Below are positions 25,050 through 34,126 of a stretch of 41,439 bases of DNA, in pieces. The position numbers and the translations under genes are program-made. The notes under the pieces are model-generated. The model was not told the origin of the DNA and did not search any database. It saw nothing but the letters and a program-made list of their open reading frames with translations. Each line of letters opens with the position of its first letter. Position 1 is the stretch's first letter. Source of the stretch: Gammaproteobacteria bacterium (GTDB lineage: Bacteria; Pseudomonadota; Gammaproteobacteria; GCA-001735895); assembly GCA_024224415.1 (NCBI GenBank), contig JAAENK010000062.1, positions 1 to 41,439 on the forward strand. The letters run 5' to 3'.

Positions 25050-26084
25050 ATGGATATAGCTCAATTGTTAGCTTTTGGTGTTAAACAGGGGGCATCTGAT
25101 TTGCACCTCTCTGCCGGGTTGCCGCCAATGATCAGAGTAGACGGTGATATCCGCCGCATCAATGTGCCCGAGATGGATCATAAGCAGGTCCACGACATGA
25201 TTTATGACATCATGAGCGATAAACAACGTAAGGATTACGAAGAATTCCTGGAAACCGACTTTTCTTTCGAGATACCGGGCCTCGCTCGTTTCCGTGTTAA
25301 TGCCTTTAATCATAACCGTGGTGCCGGTGGTGTATTCCGGACTATCCCATCCAAAATCCTTAGTCTGGAAGATTTGAATGCGCCAAAAATATTCCAGGAG
25401 ATATCTGAATATCCACGTGGCATCGTACTGGTGACCGGACCAACAGGTTCGGGTAAGTCGACCACATTGGCCGGCATGGTCGATTATAAAAATGATTCTG
25501 AATATGGCCATATATTAACCGTCGAAGACCCTATCGAGTTTGTGCACGAGAGCAAGAAATGCCTTGTTAACCAGCGCGAAGTACACCGCGATACTCTCGG
25601 TTTCAACGAAGCGTTGCGCTCTGCCTTACGTGAAGACCCGGATACTATTCTAGTGGGCGAGATGCGTGACCTGGAAACCATTCGTCTAGCGCTGTCGGCG
25701 GCGGAAACTGGCCACCTGGTATTGGGTACCCTGCATACCAGTTCCGCTGCAAAAACCATTGACCGAATCGTTGACGTCTTCCCCGCGGCGGAAAAAGCCA
25801 TGGTGCGTTCGATGTTGTCCGAATCGTTAAAAGCGGTCATCTCGCAAACGCTGTTGAAAAAAATCGGCGGTGGTCGTGTCGCCGCGCACGAAATCATGAT
25901 TGGAACACCTGCGATACGAAATCTGATTCGTGAAGATAAGATAGCGCAAATGTATTCGGCTATCCAGACCGGGCAAAATGTTGGTATGCAAACCCTCGAT
26001 CAGAATTTAAAAGGCTTGCTGGCGCAGGGTGTTGTATCGAAAGATGAAGCGCAGAAGAAAGCCGCGCATCCAGATCAGTTATAG
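25050..26084 (+). CDS. pilT: Type IV pilus retraction ATPase PilT
   Basis: A 344-residue hexameric ATPase that powers pilus depolymerisation from the inner face of the cytoplasmic membrane. Walker A is GPTGSGKSTT, the Walker B region TILVGEMRDLETIRLAL and the His box HLVLGTLHT. The C-terminal AIRNLIRE motif needed for retraction is present (GTPAIRNLIREDKIAQM). N-terminal PAS-like part MDIAQLLAFGVKQGASDLHL. It is followed by two more ATPases of this family, 19 nt and then 1 nt apart, and is divergent from yggS as in Pseudomonas. Confidence 0.96.
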   Translation: MDIAQLLAFGVKQGASDLHLSAGLPPMIRVDGDIRRINVPEMDHKQVHDMIYDIMSDKQRKDYEEFLETDFSFEIPGLARFRVNAFNHNRGAGGVFRTIPSKILSLEDLNAPKIFQEISEYPRGIVLVTGPTGSGKSTTLAGMVDYKNDSEYGHILTVEDPIEFVHESKKCLVNQREVHRDTLGFNEALRSALREDPDTILVGEMRDLETIRLALSAAETGHLVLGTLHTSSAAKTIDRIVDVFPAAEKAMVRSMLSESLKAVISQTLLKKIGGGRVAAHEIMIGTPAIRNLIREDKIAQMYSAIQTGQNVGMQTLDQNLKGLLAQGVVSKDEAQKKAAHPDQL

Positions 26085-26103
26085 ATTAAAACGGGAGTAA
26101 AGA

Positions 26104-27273
26104 ATGGATCGCAATAAGGCGATAAGTTTTATGCACGACCTGCTACGTATGATGGTGAGCAAGGATGGGTCGGATTTGTTTATCACATCAGGCTCACCAC
26201 CAGCGATGAAAGTCGATGGTAAGGTGACTACCGTATCGAAGCAGAATTTGTCACCGAATCATACTCAGATGCTGGCGCGTTCGATTATGAATGACAAGCA
26301 GGTTTCCGAGTTTGAAGAAAAACAGGAGTGTAATTTTTCTATCGCTTTGCCGGGTGTCGCTCGATTTCGTGTTAATGCTTTCATTCAGCGTGGTAGCAGT
26401 GGTCTGGTTTTGCGTATCATTAATTCCGAAATACCGAGTTTTGAGGAATTAAACCTGCCGCCGATTTTGCAGGATATTTCGATGACCAAGCGCGGGCTGG
26501 TTATTTTTGTCGGCGGTACCGGTTCGGGTAAATCGACTTCGTTGGCGTCGATGGTGGACTATCGCAACAAGCAAAGCTATGGCCACATTATTACCATTGA
26601 AGATCCAGTCGAATTTGTCCACGAACACCAGAATTGCCTGGTTACCCAGCGTGAGGTAGGGGTCGATACCGAATCCTATGAAATTGCTCTGAAAAATACC
26701 TTACGGCAGGCGCCGGATGTAATACTGATCGGTGAGATCCGCGATCGCGAAACTATGGAACACGCCATTGCGTTTGCAGAAACCGGCCACCTGTGTCTGT
26801 CTACCCTGCATGCCAATAGCACTAACCAGGCGCTGGACCGGATTATTAACTTTTTCCCGGACGAGCGTCGCTCGCAACTGCTAATGGATTTGTCTTTAAA
26901 CCTGAAAGGTTTGATTTCACAACGGTTGATTCCGAATATTGACGGCGCGGGTCGAATCCCGGCGATTGAAGTCATGCTCAATACGCCATTAATGGCCGAT
27001 TTGATTTTCAAAGGCGAAGTGCATGAAATGAAGTCTTTAATTGCCAAGTCGAACGAGGCGGGTATGCAGACCTTTGATCAGGCCTTATTTGCCCTGTTCG
27101 AAGCACGCAAGATTACTTTCGAGGACGCCTTGCGTAATGCTGATTCGGTAAATGATATTCGTTTACGCATCAAACTGGAGAGCGATACCGCTCGCAAAAC
27201 GGGACTGGTTGAAGACCATCGTGAATTCGAGCTGGAAGAATCCGATGACGAAAGTCCAGGTGGGTTGATTTGA
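26104..27273 (+). CDS. pilU: PilT/PilU family ATPase, PilU
   Basis: A 389-residue ATPase close in size to P. aeruginosa PilU (about 380). Walker A is GGTGSGKSTS, Walker B VILIGEIRDRETM and His box HLCLSTLHANS. The acidic tail after residue 355 (EFELEESDDESPGG) is a PilU trait absent from PilT. PilU supports PilT-driven retraction, especially under load, by binding PilT. A good ribosome binding site (GGGAG) precedes the ATG. PilU paralogue follows after one base. Confidence 0.93.
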   Translation: MDRNKAISFMHDLLRMMVSKDGSDLFITSGSPPAMKVDGKVTTVSKQNLSPNHTQMLARSIMNDKQVSEFEEKQECNFSIALPGVARFRVNAFIQRGSSGLVLRIINSEIPSFEELNLPPILQDISMTKRGLVIFVGGTGSGKSTSLASMVDYRNKQSYGHIITIEDPVEFVHEHQNCLVTQREVGVDTESYEIALKNTLRQAPDVILIGEIRDRETMEHAIAFAETGHLCLSTLHANSTNQALDRIINFFPDERRSQLLMDLSLNLKGLISQRLIPNIDGAGRIPAIEVMLNTPLMADLIFKGEVHEMKSLIAKSNEAGMQTFDQALFALFEARKITFEDALRNADSVNDIRLRIKLESDTARKTGLVEDHREFELEESDDESPGGLI

Positions 27274-27274
27274 T

Positions 27275-28447
27275 ATGAGTCGCGAACCGACAACAAAACT
27301 GCTAGAACCCTATTTAAAAATCATTGTGGAAAAACAGGGCTCCGACCTGTATTTCATCTCGGGCGCGCCGCCGAATATGAAAGTGCAGGGCAAAACAACC
27401 GCCATCGCCAAGAATGCCTTCCAGATTGGCCAGGTCGAGAAACTTGCTTTCAGCCTCTTAAATGATGAGCAGGAGCGCGATTTTCAAATTAATCGCGAAC
27501 TCAATCTCGGTTTCACATTGCCTGATGTTGGACGATTTCGCGTTAATATATTTATCCAACGCTCAGAGGTGTCGATGGTAATTCGATACATTAAATGGGA
27601 AATCCCGAGCATTGATGAACTGGGTTTGCCACAGGTTCTGAAGCAAATAGTTATGAGTAATAACGGTCTGGTGCTGGTGGTGGGATCAACCGGCTCGGGT
27701 AAGTCGACTTCGCTGGCATCGATGATCGATCACCGCAATAAAAGCGAAGGTGGTCATATACTCACTATTGAAGATCCCATCGAATTTGTGTTTAGGCATA
27801 ACAAATCGATCATTTCACAACGTGAAGTAGGTATCGATACCCTGAGTTATCAAAATGCGCTGCGCGAGGCACTACGCGAAGCCCCTGAGGTGATTATGAT
27901 CGGCGAGGCGCGCGATGCCGAAACTATGAAAGCCGCGATCAATTTTGCCGATACTGGCCATTTATGTCTGACTACCTTGCATGCTGTTAACTCTAATCAG
28001 GCAATGGACCGGATTATGAATATGTTCCCGACGGAAATGCGCAAACAGTTATTGATGGATTTGTCGCTCAACCTGAAGGCGGTTATTTCGCAACGGCTGG
28101 TGCCTGGCATGCACGGCAAGCTTGCCTGTGCTGTCGAGGTGATGGTGAGTACGCCTTATATTTCAGAGCTAATGCGCGACGGCAATTTCAACGAAATTAA
28201 GGAGATCATGGAAAAGGGTGATACCACCGGTATGCAAACTTTCGATCAGTCGCTCTATAACCTCTATAAATCTGATGTTATTACCATTAAGAGCGCGCTC
28301 GCATATGCGGATTCGAGTACCAACCTGGAATGGAAGATCAACTTTGGTGGTGATCAGGAAAAACCAAAATCAGACAGTGATACACGGCATAACCTGAACC
28401 AGATGGGTGGGCTTGAGGATCTGACTTTGCCCTCCGAAGAAATTTAA
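27275..28447 (+). CDS. Second PilU-like ATPase (third PilT-family paralogue in tandem)
   Basis: A 390-residue homologue of the preceding gene with intact Walker A (GSTGSGKSTS) and His box (HLCLTTLHAVNS). The Walker B region reads VIMIGEARDAETM, with Ala in place of the Ile or Met before Arg-Asp. Its start KLLEPYLKIIVEKQGSDLYF and acidic tail resemble PilU more than PilT. It begins one base after the pilU stop and so is probably translated together with it. Its stop overlaps that of the convergent dihydroorotase-like gene by 4 nt. It arose probably by tandem duplication; whether it retracts pili, acts on a second pilin system, or is regulatory is open. Confidence 0.92.
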   Translation: MSREPTTKLLEPYLKIIVEKQGSDLYFISGAPPNMKVQGKTTAIAKNAFQIGQVEKLAFSLLNDEQERDFQINRELNLGFTLPDVGRFRVNIFIQRSEVSMVIRYIKWEIPSIDELGLPQVLKQIVMSNNGLVLVVGSTGSGKSTSLASMIDHRNKSEGGHILTIEDPIEFVFRHNKSIISQREVGIDTLSYQNALREALREAPEVIMIGEARDAETMKAAINFADTGHLCLTTLHAVNSNQAMDRIMNMFPTEMRKQLLMDLSLNLKAVISQRLVPGMHGKLACAVEVMVSTPYISELMRDGNFNEIKEIMEKGDTTGMQTFDQSLYNLYKSDVITIKSALAYADSSTNLEWKINFGGDQEKPKSDSDTRHNLNQMGGLEDLTLPSEEI

Positions 28448-29727
28448 CTATTGTCGTTGTAGACAACCTCTCCAGATATAATAGTGGTCTGGACACGACC
28501 TTTGAGATCCCAGCCTTCGAACGCAGTGTTCTTACCCTGCGACACAAACTCATTGCCGTGGCAAACATAATACGCATCCGGATCTACTATTGCGATGTCG
28601 GCCAATTCTGCAGCCTCCAGTTTACCTGCCGGTAGTCCAATGATCTGTGCCGGGTTGACGCTAACTCGCGCAATGATATCGGCCAATGGCAATAACTCCT
28701 CTTCCACAAGTCGTAGCGCCAGGGGTAATAGTGTATCGAGACCGCTGATGCCTGGTTCCGCCGATGGGAAAGGACGGAGTTTGGCGTCGGTTTCATGAGG
28801 TTGGTGATCCGAGCACAGGCAGTCGATAGTGCCATCTGCAACGCCCTCGCGCAGGGCTGCTTTGTCGTATTGACTGCGTAACGGCGGCAACGTCAGTTTG
28901 CTGCTATCGAAGTTGCCGATGTCCTGATCGGTTAAAAATAGCTGATGTATCGCGCAATCAGCAGTTATCGGTAATCCTTTAGCTTTGGCGCGGCGTACCA
29001 TATCCACAGAGCGTGCACAGGATAGCTGGCCAAAATGAGTGCGAGCACCTGTTTGAGCCACCAATTCTATATCTTTCGCCAGTGCTGCGGTTTCTGCTGC
29101 TTCAGGGATTGCGGGTAAGCCGAGGCGAGTTGCAATTGCACCTTCATGCGCGCAGCCATGTCCCTGTAAATCGTGATCAATCGGTTGAATGATGACCAGC
29201 ATGTCTTCTCCAGCTGCATAGTCCATGGCTCGCCGCTGCACCAGGTTACTTGCAAGTGGTCTGGTGGCATTGCTGATTGCAACACAACCATTGGCCTTAA
29301 GACTGGCCACATTGCTCAACTGTTCACCACCAAGTTCTCGTGTCAATGCAGCGATTGGATACACACGTGCGCTGTGACCAAATGTTGCATTACGGTGGTG
29401 GATAAGTTCAACAGTAGCCGAGTTATCGATTACCGGCTGGGTGTCGGGTGGCAGGCATAAACTGGTGATGCCATTCTTGATCGCGGCAGCGGTTTCGCTG
29501 GCAATATTGGCCTTTTGAGGTTGGCCGGGGTCACGTAACCTTGCCTGAATATCGACCAGTCCGGGCAAAACCCAGTGACCTTTGGCATCGATAGTTTGCT
29601 CTGCGTTGAAGTTCGCGGGTGGTTTGCCGATGCTAGAAATTTTGTCCTGCACTACATAAATGTCGGATTGCTTTGTGTTGCGGGCGACGGGATCGATCAA
29701 CAGGCCATTTTTTATCAGCAAGCTCAT
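28444..29727 (-). CDS. pyrX: Noncatalytic dihydroorotase-like protein (PyrC'/PyrX)
   Basis: A 427-residue member of the dihydroorotase family that has lost the metal site: the HxH of GLIDxHVHLREPG is replaced ([13 protein letters not shown]), the HAED region reads [11 protein letters not shown] and TPHHL is AIHQL; only late motifs such as CSDHQPHET remain. In Pseudomonas the equivalent pyrC' next to pyrB makes a noncatalytic subunit needed for assembly of the aspartate transcarbamoylase dodecamer. Its start overlaps pyrB by 4 nt, and the order pyrR-pyrB-pyrX is the same. An active dihydroorotase must be elsewhere. Confidence 0.93.
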   Translation of the reverse strand: MSLLIKNGLLIDPVARNTKQSDIYVVQDKISSIGKPPANFNAEQTIDAKGHWVLPGLVDIQARLRDPGQPQKANIASETAAAIKNGITSLCLPPDTQPVIDNSATVELIHHRNATFGHSARVYPIAALTRELGGEQLSNVASLKANGCVAISNATRPLASNLVQRRAMDYAAGEDMLVIIQPIDHDLQGHGCAHEGAIATRLGLPAIPEAAETAALAKDIELVAQTGARTHFGQLSCARSVDMVRRAKAKGLPITADCAIHQLFLTDQDIGNFDSSKLTLPPLRSQYDKAALREGVADGTIDCLCSDHQPHETDAKLRPFPSAEPGISGLDTLLPLALRLVEEELLPLADIIARVSVNPAQIIGLPAGKLEAAELADIAIVDPDAYYVCHGNEFVSQGKNTAFEGWDLKGRVQTTIISGEVVYNDNS

Positions 29728-30704
29728 GACTCGTCACCAGTTTGCAGGCCAGATTGGCCGACAATCATCGACATCACCGCCATACGCACCGAGATGCCGA
29801 AACTTACCTGCTGCAATATCACCGACTGGTTGCCATCCATTACACTCGATTCAATTTCGACACCACGATTAGCTGGACCCGGATGCATCACGATGGCATC
29901 GGGTTTTGCCAGATTTAGCCGATCCTGCGACAAGCCATAAAGTCTGAAATACTCTTTTTCGCTTGGCAACAATGCGCCACGCATGCGTTCCTTTTGCAGT
30001 CGCAGCATGATCACCACATCAGCATCTTTTAAGCCCTGGTCGAGGTCTTCGAAAACCTGCACTCCGAGGGATTCGGTATTGACCGGTAGCAATGTGCGTG
30101 GTGCGATGACACGAACTTCCGCCGTATTGAGCAGGTTCAGGGCGTGAATTTGTGAGCGCGCGACGCGTGAATGCAGAATATCACCAACGATAGCGACGCG
30201 TAGTTGGCTAAAATCTTTTTTGTAGTGCCGAATGGTGTACATGTCGAGCATAGCCTGGCTAGGGTGTTCGTGCTGACCATCGCCCGCATTTAAAACACTC
30301 ACACCGGGACCAACATGCTGCGCGAAAAAGTAGGCACTGCCACTATCCCGATGGCGGATCACAAACATGTCGATTTGCATGGCTTCCAGGTTTTGTAGAG
30401 TGTCGAGTAGCGACTCGCCTTTGGTGGTTGCCGAAGTGCTGACGTTAAGGCTGAGAATGTCCGCCGAAAGACGTTGCTCGGCGAGTTCAAATGTCGAACG
30501 TGTGCGGGTGCTCGATTCAAAAAAGAGGTTGGCCACTGTTTTACCGCGTAATATCGGCACTTTCTTAACATTGCGTTCGGACACCGAAGTGAAAGATTCA
30601 GCCGTATCGAGAATCTCAGTTAGAATCGACTGGTTAAGCCCTTCAATGCTGAGGAAGTGTAGCAGTTTGCCATTATCATCAAGTTGGATGTTGTCAGCTG
30701 GCAT
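29724..30704 (-). CDS. pyrB: Aspartate carbamoyltransferase catalytic subunit
   Basis: A 326-residue enzyme joining carbamoyl phosphate and aspartate in pyrimidine synthesis. The carbamoyl-phosphate motif [15 protein letters not shown] is intact, with the downstream [10 protein letters not shown] and MLRLQKERM blocks. I chose ATG 30702-30704 ([10 protein letters not shown]), which matches the Pseudomonas PyrB start; GTG at 30708-30710 is also possible. It overlaps the end of pyrR. Enzyme is the class partnered by the noncatalytic dihydroorotase downstream. Confidence 0.95.
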   Translation of the reverse strand: MPADNIQLDDNGKLLHFLSIEGLNQSILTEILDTAESFTSVSERNVKKVPILRGKTVANLFFESSTRTRSTFELAEQRLSADILSLNVSTSATTKGESLLDTLQNLEAMQIDMFVIRHRDSGSAYFFAQHVGPGVSVLNAGDGQHEHPSQAMLDMYTIRHYKKDFSQLRVAIVGDILHSRVARSQIHALNLLNTAEVRVIAPRTLLPVNTESLGVQVFEDLDQGLKDADVVIMLRLQKERMRGALLPSEKEYFRLYGLSQDRLNLAKPDAIVMHPGPANRGVEIESSVMDGNQSVILQQVSFGISVRMAVMSMIVGQSGLQTGDES

Positions 30705-31215
30705 GGTCACCTGTTGATTGCAGGGTTAGTTTAAGCAGTTGCGGGCCCTCCAGCTTGATATGATCGTCAGGGTTTATTTCAACCGTTTCAGCAACAATAT
30801 CAGCCTGGATCGGGATCTCGCGTTCCCCACGATCGATTAAAATGACCAGTATGATGCGTCGTGGTCGACCATAGTCGAAGATTTCATTCATCGCCGCGCG
30901 TACAGTGCGTCCAGAATAGAGTACATCATCGACAAGAATAATAGTTTTATCATCAATATCAGTTGGTAGGCTAGAAGGCTTGACCGTCGGATGTAGGCCA
31001 ATCTTGGTAAAGTCATCGCGGTAGAAAGAAATATTCAACCGACCCAGCTCAGTGTCGGGTTGGATCGCCTCGTGTATAGATCTTGCTATCCAGTAACCTC
31101 CGGTTTCTATGCCGACGATGATGGGTTGTTCTGAAATTGGGAGACTGGAATTAAAATAAGGTTTTAGTGCCTGGGTGAGCTTATCGATTAATATTTCGAC
31201 GGACGGTAACGACAC
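30694..31215 (-). CDS. pyrR: PyrR: pyrimidine operon regulator/uracil phosphoribosyltransferase
   Basis: A 173-residue phosphoribosyltransferase-fold protein with the PRPP loop [17 protein letters not shown] and the PyrR-specific region [16 protein letters not shown]. In Gram-positives PyrR binds pyr mRNA; in Gram-negatives its regulatory role is less clear. Start GTG at 31213-31215 with GGAAG 6-10 nt upstream. First gene of pyrR-pyrB-pyrX. No attenuator was recognised in the region before it. Confidence 0.93.
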   Translation of the reverse strand: MSLPSVEILIDKLTQALKPYFNSSLPISEQPIIVGIETGGYWIARSIHEAIQPDTELGRLNISFYRDDFTKIGLHPTVKPSSLPTDIDDKTIILVDDVLYSGRTVRAAMNEIFDYGRPRRIILVILIDRGEREIPIQADIVAETVEINPDDHIKLEGPQLLKLTLQSTGDHAS

Positions 31216-31532
31216 AAATCTTCCAAGGGTTATTATGCGAACGCTTTATAACATAATTTCTGGCTGCATTCGATAAGCGGTGGTAATTATCTCGCAGAAA
31301 AAGTAGATTTTTGACGCCACCAAAAATTCCAATGCGAGCAAGCACGAAGACATTGGTGGATGATGTTCTGCAACATAGCGCCACTCTTTTGTAATAATCG
31401 ATATAAATCCTGTGATGTTATAAAGTTGTGAACATTTTGTGATCGTGGAGTGATTCACCACGGGTTTAATAGCGTTTCCAGTTTGGTCAGTGGCCAACTG
31501 GATGCTTCAATTAAACTAAACACAGGTACCCA
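31216..31532. other. 317-bp divergent intergenic region pyrR / Met-rich gene
   Basis: No gene was recognised in this AT-rich stretch. It holds direct repeats TTGTGA (31426, 31437) and two small dyads, CGTGG...CCACG near 31444-31462 and an 8-bp imperfect stem CCAGTTTGG...CCAACTGG near 31477-31500, just upstream of the Met-rich gene. Promoters for both directions must lie here; no strong -35/-10 pair was seen. Confidence 0.5.
31426..31442 (+). promoter_or_regulatory. Direct repeat TTGTGA-N5-TTGTGA, candidate OmpR-family operator
   Basis: Two identical hexamers start 11 bp apart (31426 and 31437), one helical turn, the geometry of OmpR/PhoB-family binding sites. A related CTGTGA lies at 31410. 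Sited about 90 bp upstream of the Met-rich gene, which precedes an OmpR-type regulator gene. See the similar repeats before msrAB. Confidence 0.4.
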
Positions 31533-31784
31533 ATGATGAAAACCAGCAAACTTATTAGCTTTGCCTTGATGGCATTATTAACACTTGGCGCAGGTGCAAC
31601 TATGGCGGCGCCCGACGAATCTGAAGAAATGCAGAAAATGGATGAAATGAACAAGGAAAGTATGGAGAACACGGACTGCATGAAAACCAAAGAGATGGAC
31701 AAGATGGATGGTGAGATGAAAGGAGAAACGATGGACAACATGGATGGCATGCAAGAAGACTGTATGCAAAAAATGGATGGTTAG
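31533..31784 (+). CDS. Methionine-rich exported peptide
   Basis: An 83-residue protein: a clear signal peptide (KTSKLISFALMALLTLGAGA, likely cut after TMA, so periplasmic) and a mature part of about 58 residues. Thirteen of these are Met, often spaced as M-x2/3-M among Asp, Glu and Lys (KMDEMNKESM, EMDKMDGEMK, MDNMDGMQED), and two are Cys. It is low complexity, so no fold is predicted. Such composition suits either a sacrificial methionine buffer against oxidants, like MrpX next to YedY1 in Azospira, or binding of Cu(I) by Met. The next genes are a two-component system and an exported methionine sulfoxide reductase, which favours the oxidant idea. The start could be either of two adjacent ATGs. 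Confidence 0.75.
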   Translation: MMKTSKLISFALMALLTLGAGATMAAPDESEEMQKMDEMNKESMENTDCMKTKEMDKMDGEMKGETMDNMDGMQEDCMQKMDG

Positions 31785-31852
31785 ATGGAGAAAAATATAT
31801 AAAGAAAACGTAGATTGATAGTTGATATGGCGCTATTTTGTGCTGCAGATTG

Positions 31853-31878
31853 CCCTCTGAGCGGTTACGCTTGGAGGG
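31853..31878 (+). promoter_or_regulatory. Strong hairpin in the leader of the response-regulator gene
   Basis: CCCTCTGAGCG and CGCTTGGAGGG pair over 11 bp (nine Watson-Crick, two G-U as RNA) around a GTTA tetraloop. It lies 68 nt after the Met-rich gene and 28 nt before the GTG start of the regulator gene. No U-run follows directly. It could limit read-through, stabilise the upstream mRNA, or hide the GGAGGG sequence in its 3' arm. Confidence 0.5.
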
Positions 31879-31906
31879 TTACCCGTTTAGAGTTACTAGT
31901 TTTTGT

Positions 31907-32611
31907 GTGAATCGTAAAATACTTATCATCGAAGACGACCCGGATATCGCGCAATTAATCACTATGCACGTGATGGAGGCGGGGTATGAGGCGTTGCACG
32001 TCAATAGTGGTGAACAAAGCCTCGAGGAATTCGAAAAATCGCTCCCTGATTTACTGGTGCTGGACCTTATGCTGCCGGGTATTGACGGTTTGGAGGTGTG
32101 CAAGCGTGTTCGTAAAAAGAATGAGCATATTCCGATATTGATGCTAACTGCAAAATCAACCGAACTGGACCGCGTTCTGGGTCTGGAACTGGGTGCAGAT
32201 GACTACCTGACCAAACCGTTTAGCGTAGTTGAGCTGGTGGCGCGCATCAAGGCGCTTTTGCGACGGGTTGATGCATTGGGCGTATTACCTGCATCGGAAC
32301 AATCGCCGACAGTCTTGAAATTCCACAATCTTACGATTGATACCGGGCGGCATAAAGTAGAGACGACTGAAGGCGTTATTGAATTGACCGCACGCGAGTT
32401 TGATTTACTATTGTATCTCGCTTCTTCCCCCGGGCATGTGTTCAGTCGTGCGCAGCTGCTGGATGCAGTATGGGGTTATAATCACGACGGTTATGAGCAT
32501 ACGGTTAATACGCATATAAACCGCCTGCGCATTAAAATTGAAGTGGATCCTGCCAAACCGGAATACGTGCAAACTGTTTGGGGTGTAGGGTATAAATTCG
32601 GTGACTCGTGA
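31907..32611 (+). CDS. OmpR/PhoB-family response regulator
   Basis: A 234-residue regulator from GTG 31907 (V-N-R-K-ILIIEDDPDIAQL). The receiver has the acidic pair D10-D11, phospho-acceptor D53 (LLVLDLMLPGIDG), and LTKPFSVVELVARI. The C-terminal winged helix starts near residue 125, with ELTAREFDLLLYLASSPG and the ending YVQTVWGVGYKF. The frame is open further upstream with a TTG at 31838, but that part crosses a strong hairpin and is not REC-like; the GTG lacks a strong Shine-Dalgarno. The next gene overlaps by 4 nt and encodes the partner kinase. Probable targets are the Met-rich gene and msrAB. Confidence 0.9.
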   Translation: MNRKILIIEDDPDIAQLITMHVMEAGYEALHVNSGEQSLEEFEKSLPDLLVLDLMLPGIDGLEVCKRVRKKNEHIPILMLTAKSTELDRVLGLELGADDYLTKPFSVVELVARIKALLRRVDALGVLPASEQSPTVLKFHNLTIDTGRHKVETTEGVIELTAREFDLLLYLASSPGHVFSRAQLLDAVWGYNHDGYEHTVNTHINRLRIKIEVDPAKPEYVQTVWGVGYKFGDS

Positions 32612-34071
32612 ACGGATTTAAGTCTCTTTATACGCGACTGGCCTTTGGCCTGATCCTTTTGCTGTTTGTTATTGGTGTTTTATATACCGCTCTAAATACC
32701 ATTGCGACACAGAGATTTGTCGCGCAGCTTAACCAGGATTTACACCGGACACTGGCACAGAATCTGGTAGCGGATAAAAACCTGGTCGCGCAGGGCAAAA
32801 TCGATGAAGCCGCACTTAAGAAAACCTTTCAGCAATACATGGTGGTGAATCCAAGTATTGAAATATACCTGCTTGATCTTGAGGGTAAATTGCTTTCGTA
32901 CTCAGCTGATCCTGATGTGGTGATGCGTAGCCGTGTTAGCCTTGAGCCAATCAAGGCCTTTTTAAGCGGAGTAGAGAAATATCCCCTGGGTGATGATCCA
33001 CGTAGCCATGATAAACAAAAATCGTTTTCAGTAACCGAAGTACCCTCGGGCTCTGCACCGGAAGGTTATTTGTACGTAGTGTTACGTGGCGAACAGTACG
33101 ACGCACTGGAATCAATGGCGTTTCAGGGTTTCTGGGCGCTTGCCGGCTTGTGGTCAATGGCACTCAGCCTGTGCGTTGGCTTACTCGCTGGCCTGGCAAT
33201 ATTCTACTGGCTGACAAAGCGGCTGCGGCGGGTATCACGCCGTATTGAAGTTTTCAGTGAGAGTGATTTCAAATCGTGGTCGGCCTCAGAAATTTCCGAC
33301 AGTAGCGAGGATGAGATTGCTCAGATAGAACAGATCTTTGAGCAGATGGCAGCTCGAATTCAAAGCCAGCTTGCGGCCCTGATAGATAAGGATAAGCAGC
33401 GACGCCAACTGGTAGCGCAGGTGTCACACGATTTGCGTACCCCGCTGGCCTCCATGTTGGGCTATATCGAGTCACTAAAAATAAAGCGCAATAAACTCTC
33501 AGCGAAAGAACAGGAAAAGTTTCTTGAAGTTGCGTATCGGCAGGGAAGACGCCTCGGTCACATGGTTGACAGTTTATTTGAACTCTCCAGTCTTGAGGCC
33601 AAAGAGATCAAACCGCAACTCGAACCCTTTGTGCCGCTGGAACTGTTGTTCGATATTCGCCAGAAATATGCTATTCGCCTCCGCGAGGCGGGTTTGTCAC
33701 TTGAGATCGAGTTTGATCAGCAGGGTGCATTTGCAATGGGTGATGTGTCGCTGTTTGAGCGCGTGCTGGATAACCTCATCGAAAACGCAATGGTTCACGC
33801 CGCAACCTCAAGTCAGATTATGTTGCGTATTGAGAGTAGTGCAGAGAGTATCGGTGTTTCGGTAAGTAACCAGGGTGAACTTATAAATGAAAAAGAGCTA
33901 AGTTCTTTGTTTGATCCTTTCTATCGGGCTGATTCGCAATCGGTTGACAGGCGCCACGCTGGACTTGGCCTGGCAATATCCAGGCAAATTATGGAAAGCC
34001 TGGAGGGCTCGATTCTAGCCAGCAACACGGTCGACGGAGTGATCTTTACGGTCTATTTGCCTATAGCCTGA
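32608..34071 (+). CDS. Membrane sensor histidine kinase
   Basis: A 487-residue kinase from GTG 32608, overlapping the regulator gene (GTGA). The first membrane helix is about residues 10-30, the second about 175-202, so a periplasmic sensor domain of about 140 residues lies between; it is not recognisable to a named family. A HAMP follows, then the H box QVSHDLRTPLASML with His274, N box DNLIENAMVHA and the G boxes (FDPFYRADS, RRHAGLGLAIS). It phosphorylates the adjacent OmpR-type regulator. Signal unknown; the gene order (Met-rich peptide, regulator, kinase, MsrAB) points to a periplasmic oxidant or metal. Confidence 0.93.
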   Translation: MNGFKSLYTRLAFGLILLLFVIGVLYTALNTIATQRFVAQLNQDLHRTLAQNLVADKNLVAQGKIDEAALKKTFQQYMVVNPSIEIYLLDLEGKLLSYSADPDVVMRSRVSLEPIKAFLSGVEKYPLGDDPRSHDKQKSFSVTEVPSGSAPEGYLYVVLRGEQYDALESMAFQGFWALAGLWSMALSLCVGLLAGLAIFYWLTKRLRRVSRRIEVFSESDFKSWSASEISDSSEDEIAQIEQIFEQMAARIQSQLAALIDKDKQRRQLVAQVSHDLRTPLASMLGYIESLKIKRNKLSAKEQEKFLEVAYRQGRRLGHMVDSLFELSSLEAKEIKPQLEPFVPLELLFDIRQKYAIRLREAGLSLEIEFDQQGAFAMGDVSLFERVLDNLIENAMVHAATSSQIMLRIESSAESIGVSVSNQGELINEKELSSLFDPFYRADSQSVDRRHAGLGLAISRQIMESLEGSILASNTVDGVIFTVYLPIA

Positions 34072-34126
34072 GTCCAGCAATACTTGTCACCGCAAAAGCA
34101 GAGAGCGTGGGGGAATTGTTATAGAT

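Noticed and set aside
31216-31532. A PyrR-binding attenuator before pyrR.
   Set aside because: No anti-antiterminator consensus or terminator with U-run was found on the minus strand upstream of pyrR.
31511-31769. Long open frames opposite the Met-rich gene.
   Set aside because: They are a by-product of the repeated ATG/GAT codons; the sense strand has a signal peptide and the antisense products are low-complexity Ile/Ser or His/Phe strings.
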